Shown here in pieces: positions 56,649 through 64,000 of a stretch of DNA of 64,000 nt. The notes under the pieces were generated by a model. It had not been told where the DNA came from. It worked only from the letters and a program-made list of their open reading frames with translations, and did not search any database. Within the stretch, counting starts at the first letter, position 1; every line of letters begins with the position of its first letter. Position numbers and translations under genes: made by a program. Origin of the DNA: Castellaniella sp. (lineage in GTDB: Bacteria; Pseudomonadota; Gammaproteobacteria; Burkholderiales; Burkholderiaceae_B); NCBI GenBank assembly GCA_019104865.1, contig JAHRWZ010000016.1, positions 60,722 through 124,721 of the forward strand. Direction: 5' to 3'.

Positions 56649-57575
56649 ATGAAAGTAGCCATTGTGGGGGCCGGGCTGATTGGTCAGGCCTGGGCCATCG
56701 TCTTTGCGCGGGGCGGCTGCGACGTCAGCCTGTGGGATGGCGATCCCGCCGCCCTGGCGCGCGCCACGCCGCTCATCGGTGAGCTCGCCCGTCTGCTGCA
56801 GGACAGACAGCTCATCGGCGACGCGGCCGCCGTGCAGGCGCGGATTACCACCGCGGCCTCGCTCGAAGCGGCGCTGGACGGCGCCGCCTACGTGCAGGAA
56901 AACCTCCCCGAGCGGCTGGACGTCAAGCAGCAGATTTTTACGCGCCTGGATGCCCTGGCGGCACCCGACACGGTGCTGGCCAGTTCCAGCTCCAGCATCC
57001 CGGCCTCGAAGTTCACCGAGTCCTTGCCTGGCCGGGCGCGCTGCCTGATCGCGCACCCGGTCAATCCACCCTATCTGGTGCCCGTGGTCGAAGTGTGCGG
57101 GGCGCCATGGACGGCGCCCGCTGCGCTCGATGCCACCGCGCGGCTCATGCGCGAGATGGGTCAGAAGCCCGTGCAAGTGCGCCACGAGATCGAGGGCTTC
57201 GTGCTCAACCGCCTGCAGGGCGCCTTGCTGCGCGAGGCCTTCCGGTTGGTGGAGCAGGGCTGCATCAGCGCCGAAGACCTGGACGTCACCGTCAAGGATG
57301 GCCTGGGCCTGCGCTGGTCGTTCATGGGGCCGTTCGAGACCATTGACCTGAATGCGCCGGACGGCATCCGCGACTATTGCCAGCGCTATGGCGCTTTGTT
57401 TGCATCGATTGCGCGAGAGCAGGCGGACACCCGGCCCTGGACCGCGTCCGTCATCGATATCCTGGAGACGCAGCGGCGCACGCAGCTGCCGCAAGATCAG
57501 CTGGCGGCCCGACGGCTGTGGCGCGACGAGCGCCTGATGGGCCTGGCGCTGCACAGACAGCAGCAAGAACACTGA
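56649..57575 (+). CDS. 3-hydroxyacyl-CoA dehydrogenase-like / L-carnitine dehydrogenase-like protein
   Basis: A 308-residue two-domain dehydrogenase of the HADH/lambda-crystallin/carnitine dehydrogenase group. Rossmann motif VAIVGAGLIGQAWA, LASSSSSIPASKF, catalytic His136 in IAHPVNPPYLVPVVEV, and Asn in FVLNRLQGALLREAF are present. It would oxidise a 3-hydroxy acid to the 3-keto acid. It is 27 bp ahead of a beta-keto acid cleavage enzyme, the same pairing as in carnitine degradation, but no carnitine-specific carrier or thioesterase is nearby. Confidence 0.88.
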   Translation: MKVAIVGAGLIGQAWAIVFARGGCDVSLWDGDPAALARATPLIGELARLLQDRQLIGDAAAVQARITTAASLEAALDGAAYVQENLPERLDVKQQIFTRLDALAAPDTVLASSSSSIPASKFTESLPGRARCLIAHPVNPPYLVPVVEVCGAPWTAPAALDATARLMREMGQKPVQVRHEIEGFVLNRLQGALLREAFRLVEQGCISAEDLDVTVKDGLGLRWSFMGPFETIDLNAPDGIRDYCQRYGALFASIAREQADTRPWTASVIDILETQRRTQLPQDQLAARRLWRDERLMGLALHRQQQEH

Positions 57576-57602
57576 ATTCCTGAATTTTTCTGGAGAGACA
57601 TC

Positions 57603-58535
57603 ATGGCAGCAAAGAGAAAAGTCATCATCACCTGCGCGGTCACGGGCGCCATCCACACCCCCAGCATGTCGCCGCACCTGCCGGTCACGGCGGATGAAAT
57701 CGCCGAGGCGGCAATTGCCGCCGCCGGTGCCGGCGCCGCCATCCTGCACCTGCACGCGCGCGACCCCAAGGACGGGCGTCCCACGCAAGACCCCGCGTAC
57801 TTCCGTCCGTTCCTGCAAAAGATCAAGGCCGCCACGAATGCGGTCGTTAACATCACCACGGGCGGCAGCCCGCACATGACGGTGGAAGAGCGCATGCGTC
57901 CAGCCATGACGTTCAAGCCCGAAGTGGCGTCGCTCAACATGGGCTCGATGAACTTCGGCCTGTTTCCCATGCTCAATCGCTTCAAAGAGTTTCAGCACGA
58001 ATGGGAGCGCGAGCATCTGGAAAACAGCCGCGATCTGATCTTCAAGAACACCTACAAGGATATCGAGACGATTCTGCGCAAGGGCACGGAAAACGGCACC
58101 CGCTTCGAGTTTGAGTGCTATGACATCAGCCACCTCTACAATCTGGCCCACTTCATGGATCGCGGGCTGGTGCAAAGCCCGCCCTTCATCCAGTCGGTGT
58201 TCGGCATCCTGGGCGGCATCGGCCCCGACCCCGAAGACCTGATGCACATGCGCCGCACGGCCGACCGCCTGTTTGGCGACAACTACCAGTGGTCGATTCT
58301 GGGGGCAGGGCGCAACCAGATTCCGCTGGCTACTATGGGCGCGGCCATGGGCTCCAACATACGGGTGGGGCTGGAAGATTCTCTGTGGATCGGGCAGGGA
58401 CAGCTGGCGTCGTCCAATGCCGAGCAGGTGAGTCGGATCCGTATCATTCTCGAAGCGCTGAACCTGGATGTGGCCAGCCCGGACGATGCGCGCGCCATGC
58501 TGCAGCTCAAGGGGGGCGATCAGGTCGATTTCTGA
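57603..58535 (+). CDS. Beta-keto acid cleavage enzyme (BKACE, DUF849)
   Basis: A 310-residue BKACE. The N-terminal zinc motif LHLHARDP (His49, His51) is intact, followed by INITTGG and the SLNMGSMNFG active-site segment, and LGAGRNQIPLATMGAAMG. These enzymes condense a beta-keto acid with acetyl-CoA to give acetoacetate and the shortened acyl-CoA. As the last gene of the LacI-controlled operon it probably performs the terminal C-C cleavage on the keto acid made by the preceding dehydrogenase. GGAGAGACATC precedes the ATG. Confidence 0.92.
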   Translation: MAAKRKVIITCAVTGAIHTPSMSPHLPVTADEIAEAAIAAAGAGAAILHLHARDPKDGRPTQDPAYFRPFLQKIKAATNAVVNITTGGSPHMTVEERMRPAMTFKPEVASLNMGSMNFGLFPMLNRFKEFQHEWEREHLENSRDLIFKNTYKDIETILRKGTENGTRFEFECYDISHLYNLAHFMDRGLVQSPPFIQSVFGILGGIGPDPEDLMHMRRTADRLFGDNYQWSILGAGRNQIPLATMGAAMGSNIRVGLEDSLWIGQGQLASSNAEQVSRIRIILEALNLDVASPDDARAMLQLKGGDQVDF

Positions 58536-58547
58536 GCAATTGGTGCA

Positions 58548-58574
58548 CGGGCGGGGCAGCTAGCGCGCCGCCCG
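58548..58574 (+). terminator. GC-rich hairpin after the BKACE gene
   Basis: CGGGCGG (58548-58554) and CCGCCCG (58568-58574) form a 7-bp stem in the convergent gap after the operon. Only a short TTT follows later, so termination strength is uncertain. A direct repeat GTGCACGGGC flanks it (58543 and 58596). Confidence 0.4.
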
Positions 58575-58609
58575 CGTAGCTTTCGCGCGGTCGCCGTGCA
58601 CGGGCACGG

Positions 58610-59779
58610 TTACTTCGACAGCAGCCGCATCGCCTGTTCCAGGCCGTCGATCGTCATGCCGTACATGCGATCGTGCATCAGTTCGCGCACGAGGGCGATC
58701 GACTGGCGGTATTGCCAGGATCCGGCAGGTTCGGGATTCAGCCAGACGGCGCGTGGCCAGTGGCCCAGGATGCGCTGCAGCCAGGCGGCCCCGGTTTCCT
58801 CGTTGTTGTGCTCGATCGAGCCGCCGGGATACAGCAATTCGTAGGGACTCATGGACGCATCGCCCACCAGGATCAGGCGCCAGTCCTCGCCATAGCCGCG
58901 CAACAGGTCCCAGGTCTCGATGCGTTCGCCGTGGCGGCGTTCGTTGTGACGCCAGACGAACTCGTAGGGGCAGTTGTGGAAGTAGAAGACTTCCAGATGC
59001 TTGAATTCGCTGCGTGCCGCCGAAAATAGGGATTCGATGCGGGCGATGTGGTCGTCCATGCTGCCGCCCACGTCCAGCAGCATCAGGACCTTGACGGTGT
59101 TGTGCCGCTCCGGCACCCAGCGCAGATCCAGCAGGCCGGCCTGTTCGGCCGTGCCCCGGATGGTGCCGGGCATGTCCAGTTCCAGGTCAGCGCCCTGGCG
59201 CGCGAATCGGCGCAAGCGCCGCAGCGCCATCTTGAAATTGCGCGTGCCCAGGGTCTGCTGGTCGTCGTAGTCGCGGTAATTGCGCTGTTCCCAGACTTTC
59301 ACCGCCGTGCGGTTGCCGGTTGACGGGCCGCCAATGCGGATGCCTTCGGGGTGATAGCCACCGTGGCCGAATGGCGACGAGCCCCCTGTGCCGATCCATT
59401 TGCTGCCGCCGGCGTGGCGTTCCTTCTGTTCGGCCAGCCGTTCGTGGAACATCTCCATCAGACGGTCCCAGCCGTGCTTTTCCAGCGCGGCCTTTTCTTC
59501 GTCGCTGAGGTGCTTCTGGAAGGCCTTCACCAGCCATTCGGCGGGGATGTCGGTGCTGCCCGAGCGGGCCTGCAACTGGCCGATGAAGGCCGCAAAGACG
59601 CGGTCGAATCGGTCATAGCGGGTCTCGTCCTTGACCAGCGCCATGCGCGCCAGGTGATAGAAGTCTTCCGTGCTGGACGGCGCCGCAGGGCTGCGCAGCA
59701 GCTCCAGCAAGCTGAGGTATTCCCGGATCGACACCGGAATGCCGGCGGCACGCAGCTGGGTGAAGAAATCGATCAGCAT
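58610..59779 (-). CDS. VWA domain protein, CoxE-like
   Basis: A 389-residue protein. The N-terminal part is CoxE-like (FFTQLRAAGIPVSIREYLSL), with a middle stretch GGSKWIGTGGSSPFGHGGYH. The VWA domain begins VLMLLDVGGSMDDH: the MIDAS reads D236-x-G-x-S240, so the first Ser of the canonical DxSxS is Gly. The ATG at 59779 is chosen. With the MoxR ATPase encoded upstream on the same strand it forms the common MoxR-VWA pair that remodels or metallates a client protein; the client is not evident here. Confidence 0.9.
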   Translation of the reverse strand: MLIDFFTQLRAAGIPVSIREYLSLLELLRSPAAPSSTEDFYHLARMALVKDETRYDRFDRVFAAFIGQLQARSGSTDIPAEWLVKAFQKHLSDEEKAALEKHGWDRLMEMFHERLAEQKERHAGGSKWIGTGGSSPFGHGGYHPEGIRIGGPSTGNRTAVKVWEQRNYRDYDDQQTLGTRNFKMALRRLRRFARQGADLELDMPGTIRGTAEQAGLLDLRWVPERHNTVKVLMLLDVGGSMDDHIARIESLFSAARSEFKHLEVFYFHNCPYEFVWRHNERRHGERIETWDLLRGYGEDWRLILVGDASMSPYELLYPGGSIEHNNEETGAAWLQRILGHWPRAVWLNPEPAGSWQYRQSIALVRELMHDRMYGMTIDGLEQAMRLLSK

Positions 59780-59819
59780 GGCGGTCGGGTCAGCGGGGCA
59801 GGGCAGCGCAACGCGGCCG

Positions 59820-60434
59820 TCAGGCGCGGCCGCGTTGCAACTGGTAGCGCAGGTGGGCGCGGACCTCGGGCCATTCGCCGGCCAGCAGGCTGTACATGAC
59901 GGTGTCGCGCACAGTGCCGTCACGACGCAGCGCATGGTGGCGGATAATGCCGTCGCGGTGAGCGCCCAGGCGTTCGATGGCGCGCTGCGAGGCCAGGTTG
60001 TAGTTGTCGGTGCGCCAGCCCACGACAGCTGCGCCCAGGGTCTCGAAGGCGTGTTCCAGCAGCATCAGCTTGCAGGCCGTATTGACGTGCGTACGCTGGT
60101 GCGACCGTCCGTACCAGGTGTAGCCGATCTCCAGCCGCGCAACGACGGGCACGATGTCGTGGTAGCGGGTGGTGCCCAGGATGGCGCCGCTGGCGGCATC
60201 GGTCACGGCGAAGGGCAGCATGTGGCCTTCGGTCCGCCCATTCAGGGCGGCGGCGATATAGGCTTCGGTCTGGTCCGGCTCGGGGACCGAGGTAATGCGC
60301 AGATTCCACAGCGCGCCGTCGGCGGCGGCCGCGCGCAGGCCGTCCGTATGGTCTGGAGTCAATGGAATCAGACGTACGCCGTGGCCTTCGAGCGTGGTGG
60401 GTTGCGGTGCTTGTTTGAACTGGCTGGTACTCAT
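59820..60434 (-). CDS. GNAT family N-acetyltransferase (RimJ-like)
   Basis: A 204-residue GNAT protein of the Acetyltransf_3 type. LEGHGVRLIPLTPDHTDGLR starts the domain. A beta-strand GHMLPFAVTDAASGAILG leads to LEIGYTWYGRSHQRTHVNTA, and VVGWRTDNYNLASQRAIERLG closes the CoA site. Targets may be small molecules or protein N-termini. It lies between the MoxR and VWA genes on the same strand, which is unusual for that pair. Confidence 0.9.
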   Translation of the reverse strand: MSTSQFKQAPQPTTLEGHGVRLIPLTPDHTDGLRAAAADGALWNLRITSVPEPDQTEAYIAAALNGRTEGHMLPFAVTDAASGAILGTTRYHDIVPVVARLEIGYTWYGRSHQRTHVNTACKLMLLEHAFETLGAAVVGWRTDNYNLASQRAIERLGAHRDGIIRHHALRRDGTVRDTVMYSLLAGEWPEVRAHLRYQLQRGRA

Positions 60435-60542
60435 CGGTAAGTGTCCTGTGCGTGACGGCGTCGAGAAGGCCGCGTGAACATCGATCGGGTGGGTTCCCGC
60501 GTGTCGATCAAGGATCCGGGCCCCGCTGTGCGGTTGCCGGGT

Positions 60543-61406
60543 TCAACGTCCCCCGCGCTGCGTCAGGGCCGCCAGCCGCCGCAGCAGGTTCAGGTCTTGT
60601 TCGTTCTTCAGCAGGGCGCCGGCCAGGGGCGGCACGTCACCCTGGGCCAGGGTCTCGGGGGGGACGGATTCCGCCAGCAGCAGGCCCAGCCAGTCCAGGA
60701 ATTCCGAGGTCGAAGGCCGCTTCTTCAGGCCCGGGACTTCGCGCAGACGGAAAAAGACGTCCAGCGCCGCGCCCAGGATATCGGCGCGCAGGTCGGGGAA
60801 ATGGACCGCCACGATCTCGCCCAGCGTGGCGCGGTCGGGGAATTCGATGTAGTGGAAAAAGCAGCGTCGCAAAAAGGCGTCCGGCAGGTCCTTTTCGTTG
60901 TTCGAGGTGATGATGATCAGCGGCCGGTGCCGCGCCTGGATGGTCTGCCGCGTTTCGTAGACGTGAAATTCCATCCGGTCCAGTTCGCGCAGCAGGTCGT
61001 TGGGGAATTCGATGTCGGCCTTGTCGATCTCATCGATCAGCACCACACAGGGGGTGTCGGACTCGAAGGCCTGCCACAGCACGCCGCGCACGATGTAGTT
61101 GCGGATATCGCGCACCGAGGCGTCGCCCAGCTGCGAATCGCGCAGACGCGACACCGCGTCATATTCGTACAAGCCCTGCTGCGCCTTGGTTGTGGATTTG
61201 ATATGCCATTGCAGCAAGGGGCGGCCCAGAGCCTGGGCGACTTCCTCGGCGAGCAGGGTCTTGCCGGTGCCCGGCTCGCCCTTTACCAGCAGTGGGCGCT
61301 GCAGGACCAGGGCGGCGTTGACAGCCATCTTCAGGGCATCGGTGGCGACGTAGCGTTCGGTTCCCTCGAAGCGTTCGGAGGCGGAAGAAAATGGCTGTGC
61401 GGTCAT
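60543..61406 (-). CDS. MoxR family AAA+ ATPase
   Basis: A 287-residue MoxR ATPase. Walker A KGEPGTGKTLLAEEV, Walker B CVVLIDEIDKADIEF, sensor 1 LIIITSNNEKDLPDAFLRRC. I chose the ATG at 61406 (MTAQPFSSA), because the longer frame reaches toward the divergent cytochrome gene without homology. It is a chaperone-type ATPase that works with VWA proteins such as the one encoded at 58610-59779. Confidence 0.92.
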   Translation of the reverse strand: MTAQPFSSASERFEGTERYVATDALKMAVNAALVLQRPLLVKGEPGTGKTLLAEEVAQALGRPLLQWHIKSTTKAQQGLYEYDAVSRLRDSQLGDASVRDIRNYIVRGVLWQAFESDTPCVVLIDEIDKADIEFPNDLLRELDRMEFHVYETRQTIQARHRPLIIITSNNEKDLPDAFLRRCFFHYIEFPDRATLGEIVAVHFPDLRADILGAALDVFFRLREVPGLKKRPSTSEFLDWLGLLLAESVPPETLAQGDVPPLAGALLKNEQDLNLLRRLAALTQRGGR

Positions 61407-61574
61407 GGGGGCGGATTCGGGAAAGCAGGCTGTCTGCGGCAGGAATGTTATAGGGTTCGAAATTCGATGACTGTTTGTATGAAGACAACTATCGTACAAT
61501 CAGTGTGCCTCATCGGCCCGGCAGGATAGAGGCTGATGCCGACATCTACAATGAAATACGAGACAAGAGGCCAT

Positions 61575-61931
61575 ATGAAGTCACAAGGATTGACAAAGCA
61601 TGGTTTGGGAGTCGCCGGGGTGGTGGCATCCTGTCTGGTCGCCGGGTCGGCCTTCGCCGCAGATCCTCCGGCCGTTCAGGGCAACGCCAAGGCCGGCTCG
61701 CAAAAGGTCTCCATGTGCATTGGTTGCCATGACATCCAGGGCTACAAGGCCGCCTATCCCGAGTTGTACCACGTCCCCATGATCGCCGGTCAGAACGCGG
61801 GCTACATCGTGGCGGCGCTGAAGGAATACGCCAGTGGCGCGCGAACGTTCCCGACCATGGACGCCATCGCGCGGTCCCTGTCCCCGCAAGACATGGCAGA
61901 CGTCGCCGCCTACTATTCCAGCCTCAAATAG
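61575..61931 (+). CDS. Small c-type cytochrome, exported
   Basis: A 118-residue class I cytochrome c. Signal peptide MKSQGLTKHGLGVAGVVASC to AFAA, heme-binding CIGCH, and distal Met candidates in HVPMIAGQ and FPTMDAIA. AAGAGG precedes the ATG at 61575. It is a periplasmic electron carrier, in tandem with a second cytochrome c gene 9 bp downstream; together they resemble a split diheme c4-type protein. Confidence 0.9.
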   Translation: MKSQGLTKHGLGVAGVVASCLVAGSAFAADPPAVQGNAKAGSQKVSMCIGCHDIQGYKAAYPELYHVPMIAGQNAGYIVAALKEYASGARTFPTMDAIARSLSPQDMADVAAYYSSLK

Positions 61932-61940
61932 GAAGACACC

Positions 61941-62309
61941 ATGCGCACACTCTGGATTGCCCTGCTGGGGTTGGGCTTGACGACGGCCACCGCCCAGGCG
62001 GCCGATCTGGCCGCAGGCAAGGCGGCCTTCGAGAAATTCACCTGCGTATCCTGCCACGGGGCGGATGCCAAATCGCCCATCCAGCCGGATTATCCGGTCC
62101 TGGCCGGGCAGCATCGGGATTATCTGACCCACGCGTTGGTGGCCTATCAGCGCGGCCAGAAGGGCGAGCCTGCCTCGGCCAACGTCCGCAAACATCCCAT
62201 CATGGGCGCCATGGCGTCCCAGCTGTCGGCCACGGATATCGACAACATCGCCGCGTGGTTGACGACCCTGCCCACGCCGCTGTCCGTGCATCCGTCGGAA
62301 TTCAAGTAG
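61941..62309 (+). CDS. Small c-type cytochrome, exported
   Basis: A 122-residue cytochrome c with signal peptide MRTLWIALLGLGLTTATAQA, heme site CVSCH, and axial Met candidates in HPIMGAMASQL. It follows the first cytochrome by 9 bp. PVLAGQHRDYL parallels PMIAGQNAGYI in the partner, suggesting the two arose by duplication. Probable role: periplasmic electron transfer to a terminal oxidase or other acceptor. Confidence 0.9.
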   Translation: MRTLWIALLGLGLTTATAQAADLAAGKAAFEKFTCVSCHGADAKSPIQPDYPVLAGQHRDYLTHALVAYQRGQKGEPASANVRKHPIMGAMASQLSATDIDNIAAWLTTLPTPLSVHPSEFK

Positions 62310-62318
62310 AACCGCTGA

Positions 62319-62354
62319 CCGGCCCCGGGCGTTCTTTTTTACCGCCCGGGCCGG
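62319..62354. terminator. Bidirectional GC hairpin with T-rich loop between cytochrome and DUF1841 genes
   Basis: CCGGCCCCGGGCG (62319-62331) and CGCCCGGGCCGG (62343-62354) pair over 12 bp with one bulged C around a loop containing TTCTTTTTTA. It lies in the convergent gap and could terminate both genes, though the T-run is in the loop and not after the stem. Confidence 0.45.
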
Positions 62355-62376
62355 GTTGCCCGTGCGGCGTGACTTG

Positions 62377-62808
62377 CTACCGGCCCCGGGTCGCGTAGCG
62401 CCGGATCAGGTCCAGGTAGTGATCATTGTCCAGCGGCTTGCCCAGCCGCTGGGCCTCCCAGACGACTTCGCCCAATGCGTCCATGATGATGTGGGCGGCC
62501 TCGTGCTCGTCGTGTGTTTGCAGCAGGCCGTTCCAGGCTGCCCGGATGCCGGGCGGGTGGTCGATCGACAGCTGTTCCTGGATGGCCAGGTGCATCGACA
62601 GGTGCAGGAACGGATTGGTGCGGCCAGCCTCGACCGGGTACTCGCGCTGGGCCGCTTCGGGATCCCGCAGATCGTCCTGATATTCCGGGTGGCGTTCCAC
62701 CAGGTCGGCGGCCATGGTTTCCAGCGGCGTCAGCACACCGCCTTCGCGCCGTTTGCGCCAGGCTTCGGTGAAGAATTCGCGGACCTGCTCTTTAGAGGGG
62801 TTGAACAT
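62377..62808 (-). CDS. DUF1841 family protein
   Basis: A 143-residue protein matching DUF1841, conserved in beta- and gammaproteobacteria. Seen are the opening FNPSKEQVREFFTEAWRKRR, NPFLHLSMHLAIQEQLSIDH, and EHEAAHIIMDALGEVVWEAQ. Regularly spaced His and Glu residues in the helices suggest a possible metal site. Function is not known. No signal peptide. Confidence 0.88.
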   Translation of the reverse strand: MFNPSKEQVREFFTEAWRKRREGGVLTPLETMAADLVERHPEYQDDLRDPEAAQREYPVEAGRTNPFLHLSMHLAIQEQLSIDHPPGIRAAWNGLLQTHDEHEAAHIIMDALGEVVWEAQRLGKPLDNDHYLDLIRRYATRGR

Positions 62809-63117
62809 CGAATGTGGCGATTGCTCGCGATCAAGAGGGCTTCGACCCCCATTTTAGCGGTCCATTCAGGGATTGGTTCCGATGATCCGGCGCAAGGATC
62901 CGGTCATGCGGGTCATGACGGGCTTTTCTTCGGGAAACAGGCCGGTAGAATGGTAGTGCCGCCGCGACAGAGGTCATCAGCGTAGCCCGATTTATCCGGC
63001 CACGGTGGGATCGGTGGCGTACCGCGCGGCAAGTTTACGTTAAACTCTTATATAAGACTTAGACTCTCGCACAGACTCCCTCTTTTGAACAACAACCCCA
63101 GCAACACTGGAGCACTC
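62809..63117. promoter_or_regulatory. 309-bp divergent region between the DUF1841 gene and icd
   Basis: No gene seen. Near icd it holds an AT-rich patch with a GTTTA-N3-TAAAC dyad (63033-63045) and the perfect 10-bp palindrome CTTATATAAG (63047-63056). The latter may include the icd -10 element; no good -35 was found at standard spacing. Confidence 0.4.
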
Positions 63118-64000
63118 ATGCCTTATCAACACATCAAGGTCCCGGCCGGTGGTCAGAAAATCACGGTCAATGCGGATTTTTCCCTCAATATCCCCGATGA
63201 ACCGATCCTGCCCTACATCGAGGGTGACGGCACGGGCCAGGACATCACCCCGGTGATGTTGAAGGTCGTGGATGCCGCGGTTGCGAAGGCCTATGCCGGT
63301 AAGCGCAAGATCCACTGGATGGAAGTCTACGCCGGCGAAAAGTCCACCAAAATCTACGGCCCGGACGTCTGGCTGCCTGCGGAAACCCTGGAAGCCGTGC
63401 GTGACTACGTCGTGTCGATCAAGGGCCCGCTGACCACGCCGGTCGGCGGCGGCATCCGCTCGCTGAACGTCGCCATGCGCCAGGAACTGGACCTGTATGT
63501 CTGCCTGCGCCCGGTGCGTTATTTCAAGGGTGTGCCTTCCCCGGTGCGCGAACCTGAAAAGACCGACATGGTGATCTTCCGCGAAAACTCGGAAGACATT
63601 TATGCCGGCATCGAATTCGAAGCCGAATCCGACAAGGCCCGCCAGTTGATTGCGTTCCTGCAGGACAAACTCGGCGTGAAGAAGATCCGCTTTCCGGCGA
63701 CCTCGGGCATCGGCGTCAAGCCTGTGTCGCGCGAGGGCACCGAACGCCTGGTGCGCAAGGCGATTCAGTACGCCATCGACCACGACCGCCCCAGCGTCAC
63801 GCTGGTGCACAAGGGCAACATCATGAAGTACACGGAAGGGGCCTTCCGTGACTGGGGTTACGCGCTGGCGGCCAAGGAGTTTGGCGCCACCCTGATCGAC
63901 GGCGGGCCGTGGATGCGCCTGGCCAATCCGCGCACCGGCAAGACCATCACCCTCAAGGACAGCATTGCCGACGCTTTCTTGCAGCAAATCCTGCTGCGTC
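63118..64000 (+). CDS. icd: NADP-dependent isocitrate dehydrogenase (C-terminus off the window)
   Basis: The first 294 residues of an Icd of the E. coli type (dimeric, about 418 residues). Seen are [18 protein letters not shown], the phosphorylation/substrate loop [20 protein letters not shown] with the active-site Ser, [17 protein letters not shown], and [20 protein letters not shown]. It converts isocitrate to 2-oxoglutarate and CO2 with NADP+ in the TCA cycle. GGAG lies 8-11 bases before the ATG. Confidence 0.95.
   Translation, partial: MPYQHIKVPAGGQKITVNADFSLNIPDEPILPYIEGDGTGQDITPVMLKVVDAAVAKAYAGKRKIHWMEVYAGEKSTKIYGPDVWLPAETLEAVRDYVVSIKGPLTTPVGGGIRSLNVAMRQELDLYVCLRPVRYFKGVPSPVREPEKTDMVIFRENSEDIYAGIEFEAESDKARQLIAFLQDKLGVKKIRFPATSGIGVKPVSREGTERLVRKAIQYAIDHDRPSVTLVHKGNIMKYTEGAFRDWGYALAAKEFGATLIDGGPWMRLANPRTGKTITLKDSIADAFLQQILLR

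Noticed and set aside
56649..58535. Simple carnitine degradation operon
   Set aside because: The dehydrogenase-BKACE pair fits, but there is no carnitine carrier, betainyl-CoA thioesterase or betaine demethylation gene, and five other oxidoreductases in the operon would be unexplained.

Overview
The window is high-GC chromosomal DNA from a betaproteobacterium, most likely Burkholderiales/Alcaligenaceae (Bordetella-Achromobacter-Castellaniella type). The strongest evidence is the housekeeping block at 12-24 kb: murB, dapB-bamE, fur, recN, nadK, hrcA, hemH, grpE, dnaK, dnaJ, in an order I associate with that family. Both window ends cut genes. I saw no rRNA, tRNA, CRISPR array, integrase or insertion sequence.

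Region 1 (1-12 kb) is accessory catabolism. It opens with an unusual fusion of an FAD/NAD(P)H oxidoreductase to a patatin lipase domain. Next comes a divergent cluster matching the bacterial itaconate degradation locus: MFS carrier, citramalyl-CoA lyase, MmgE/PrpD protein, LysR regulator, acyl-CoA dehydrogenase, itaconate CoA-transferase, itaconyl-CoA hydratase. It ends with a MarR-Old Yellow Enzyme pair and a MaoC-type hydratase that share a short intergenic region carrying two tandem ATTG-N6-CAAT sites. Region 2 (12-27 kb) is housekeeping and heat shock. Near-consensus sigma-32 promoters precede both grpE and dnaK, and an M16 peptidase follows dnaJ on the opposite strand.

Region 3 (27-32.6 kb) looks like beta-alanine catabolism: a CoA-acylating semialdehyde dehydrogenase (mmsA-like), a LysR regulator, a MocR regulator and an omega-amino acid:pyruvate aminotransferase.

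Region 4 (32.7-58.5 kb) is the most interesting part, a catabolic island that looks like two interleaved regulons. A LacI-family regulator sits beside importer 1 (a branched-chain-type ABC system). Near-identical TGAARCGYTTCA palindromes lie upstream of importer 1 and again about 17.6 kb away, at the promoter of an oxidoreductase operon (quinone reductase-like, SDR, AroE-like, GMC oxidase, SDR, 3-hydroxyacyl dehydrogenase, BKACE). Between these halves lies a separate module: a GntR-FCD regulator with an SDR, and a divergent operon for importer 2, an SDR and a complete acetoin-dehydrogenase-like E1(alpha-beta fused)-E2-E3 complex. That operon has a strong promoter followed by a perfect 12-bp inverted repeat. 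Substrates cannot be read from sequence. The enzymes suggest stepwise oxidation of a polyhydroxylated or cyclic compound, with thiolytic C-C cleavage in one module and a beta-keto acid cleavage yielding acetoacetate in the other.

Region 5 (58.6-64 kb) holds a MoxR ATPase, a GNAT acetyltransferase and a CoxE-like VWA protein, two small c-type cytochromes, a DUF1841 protein, and the start of icd.
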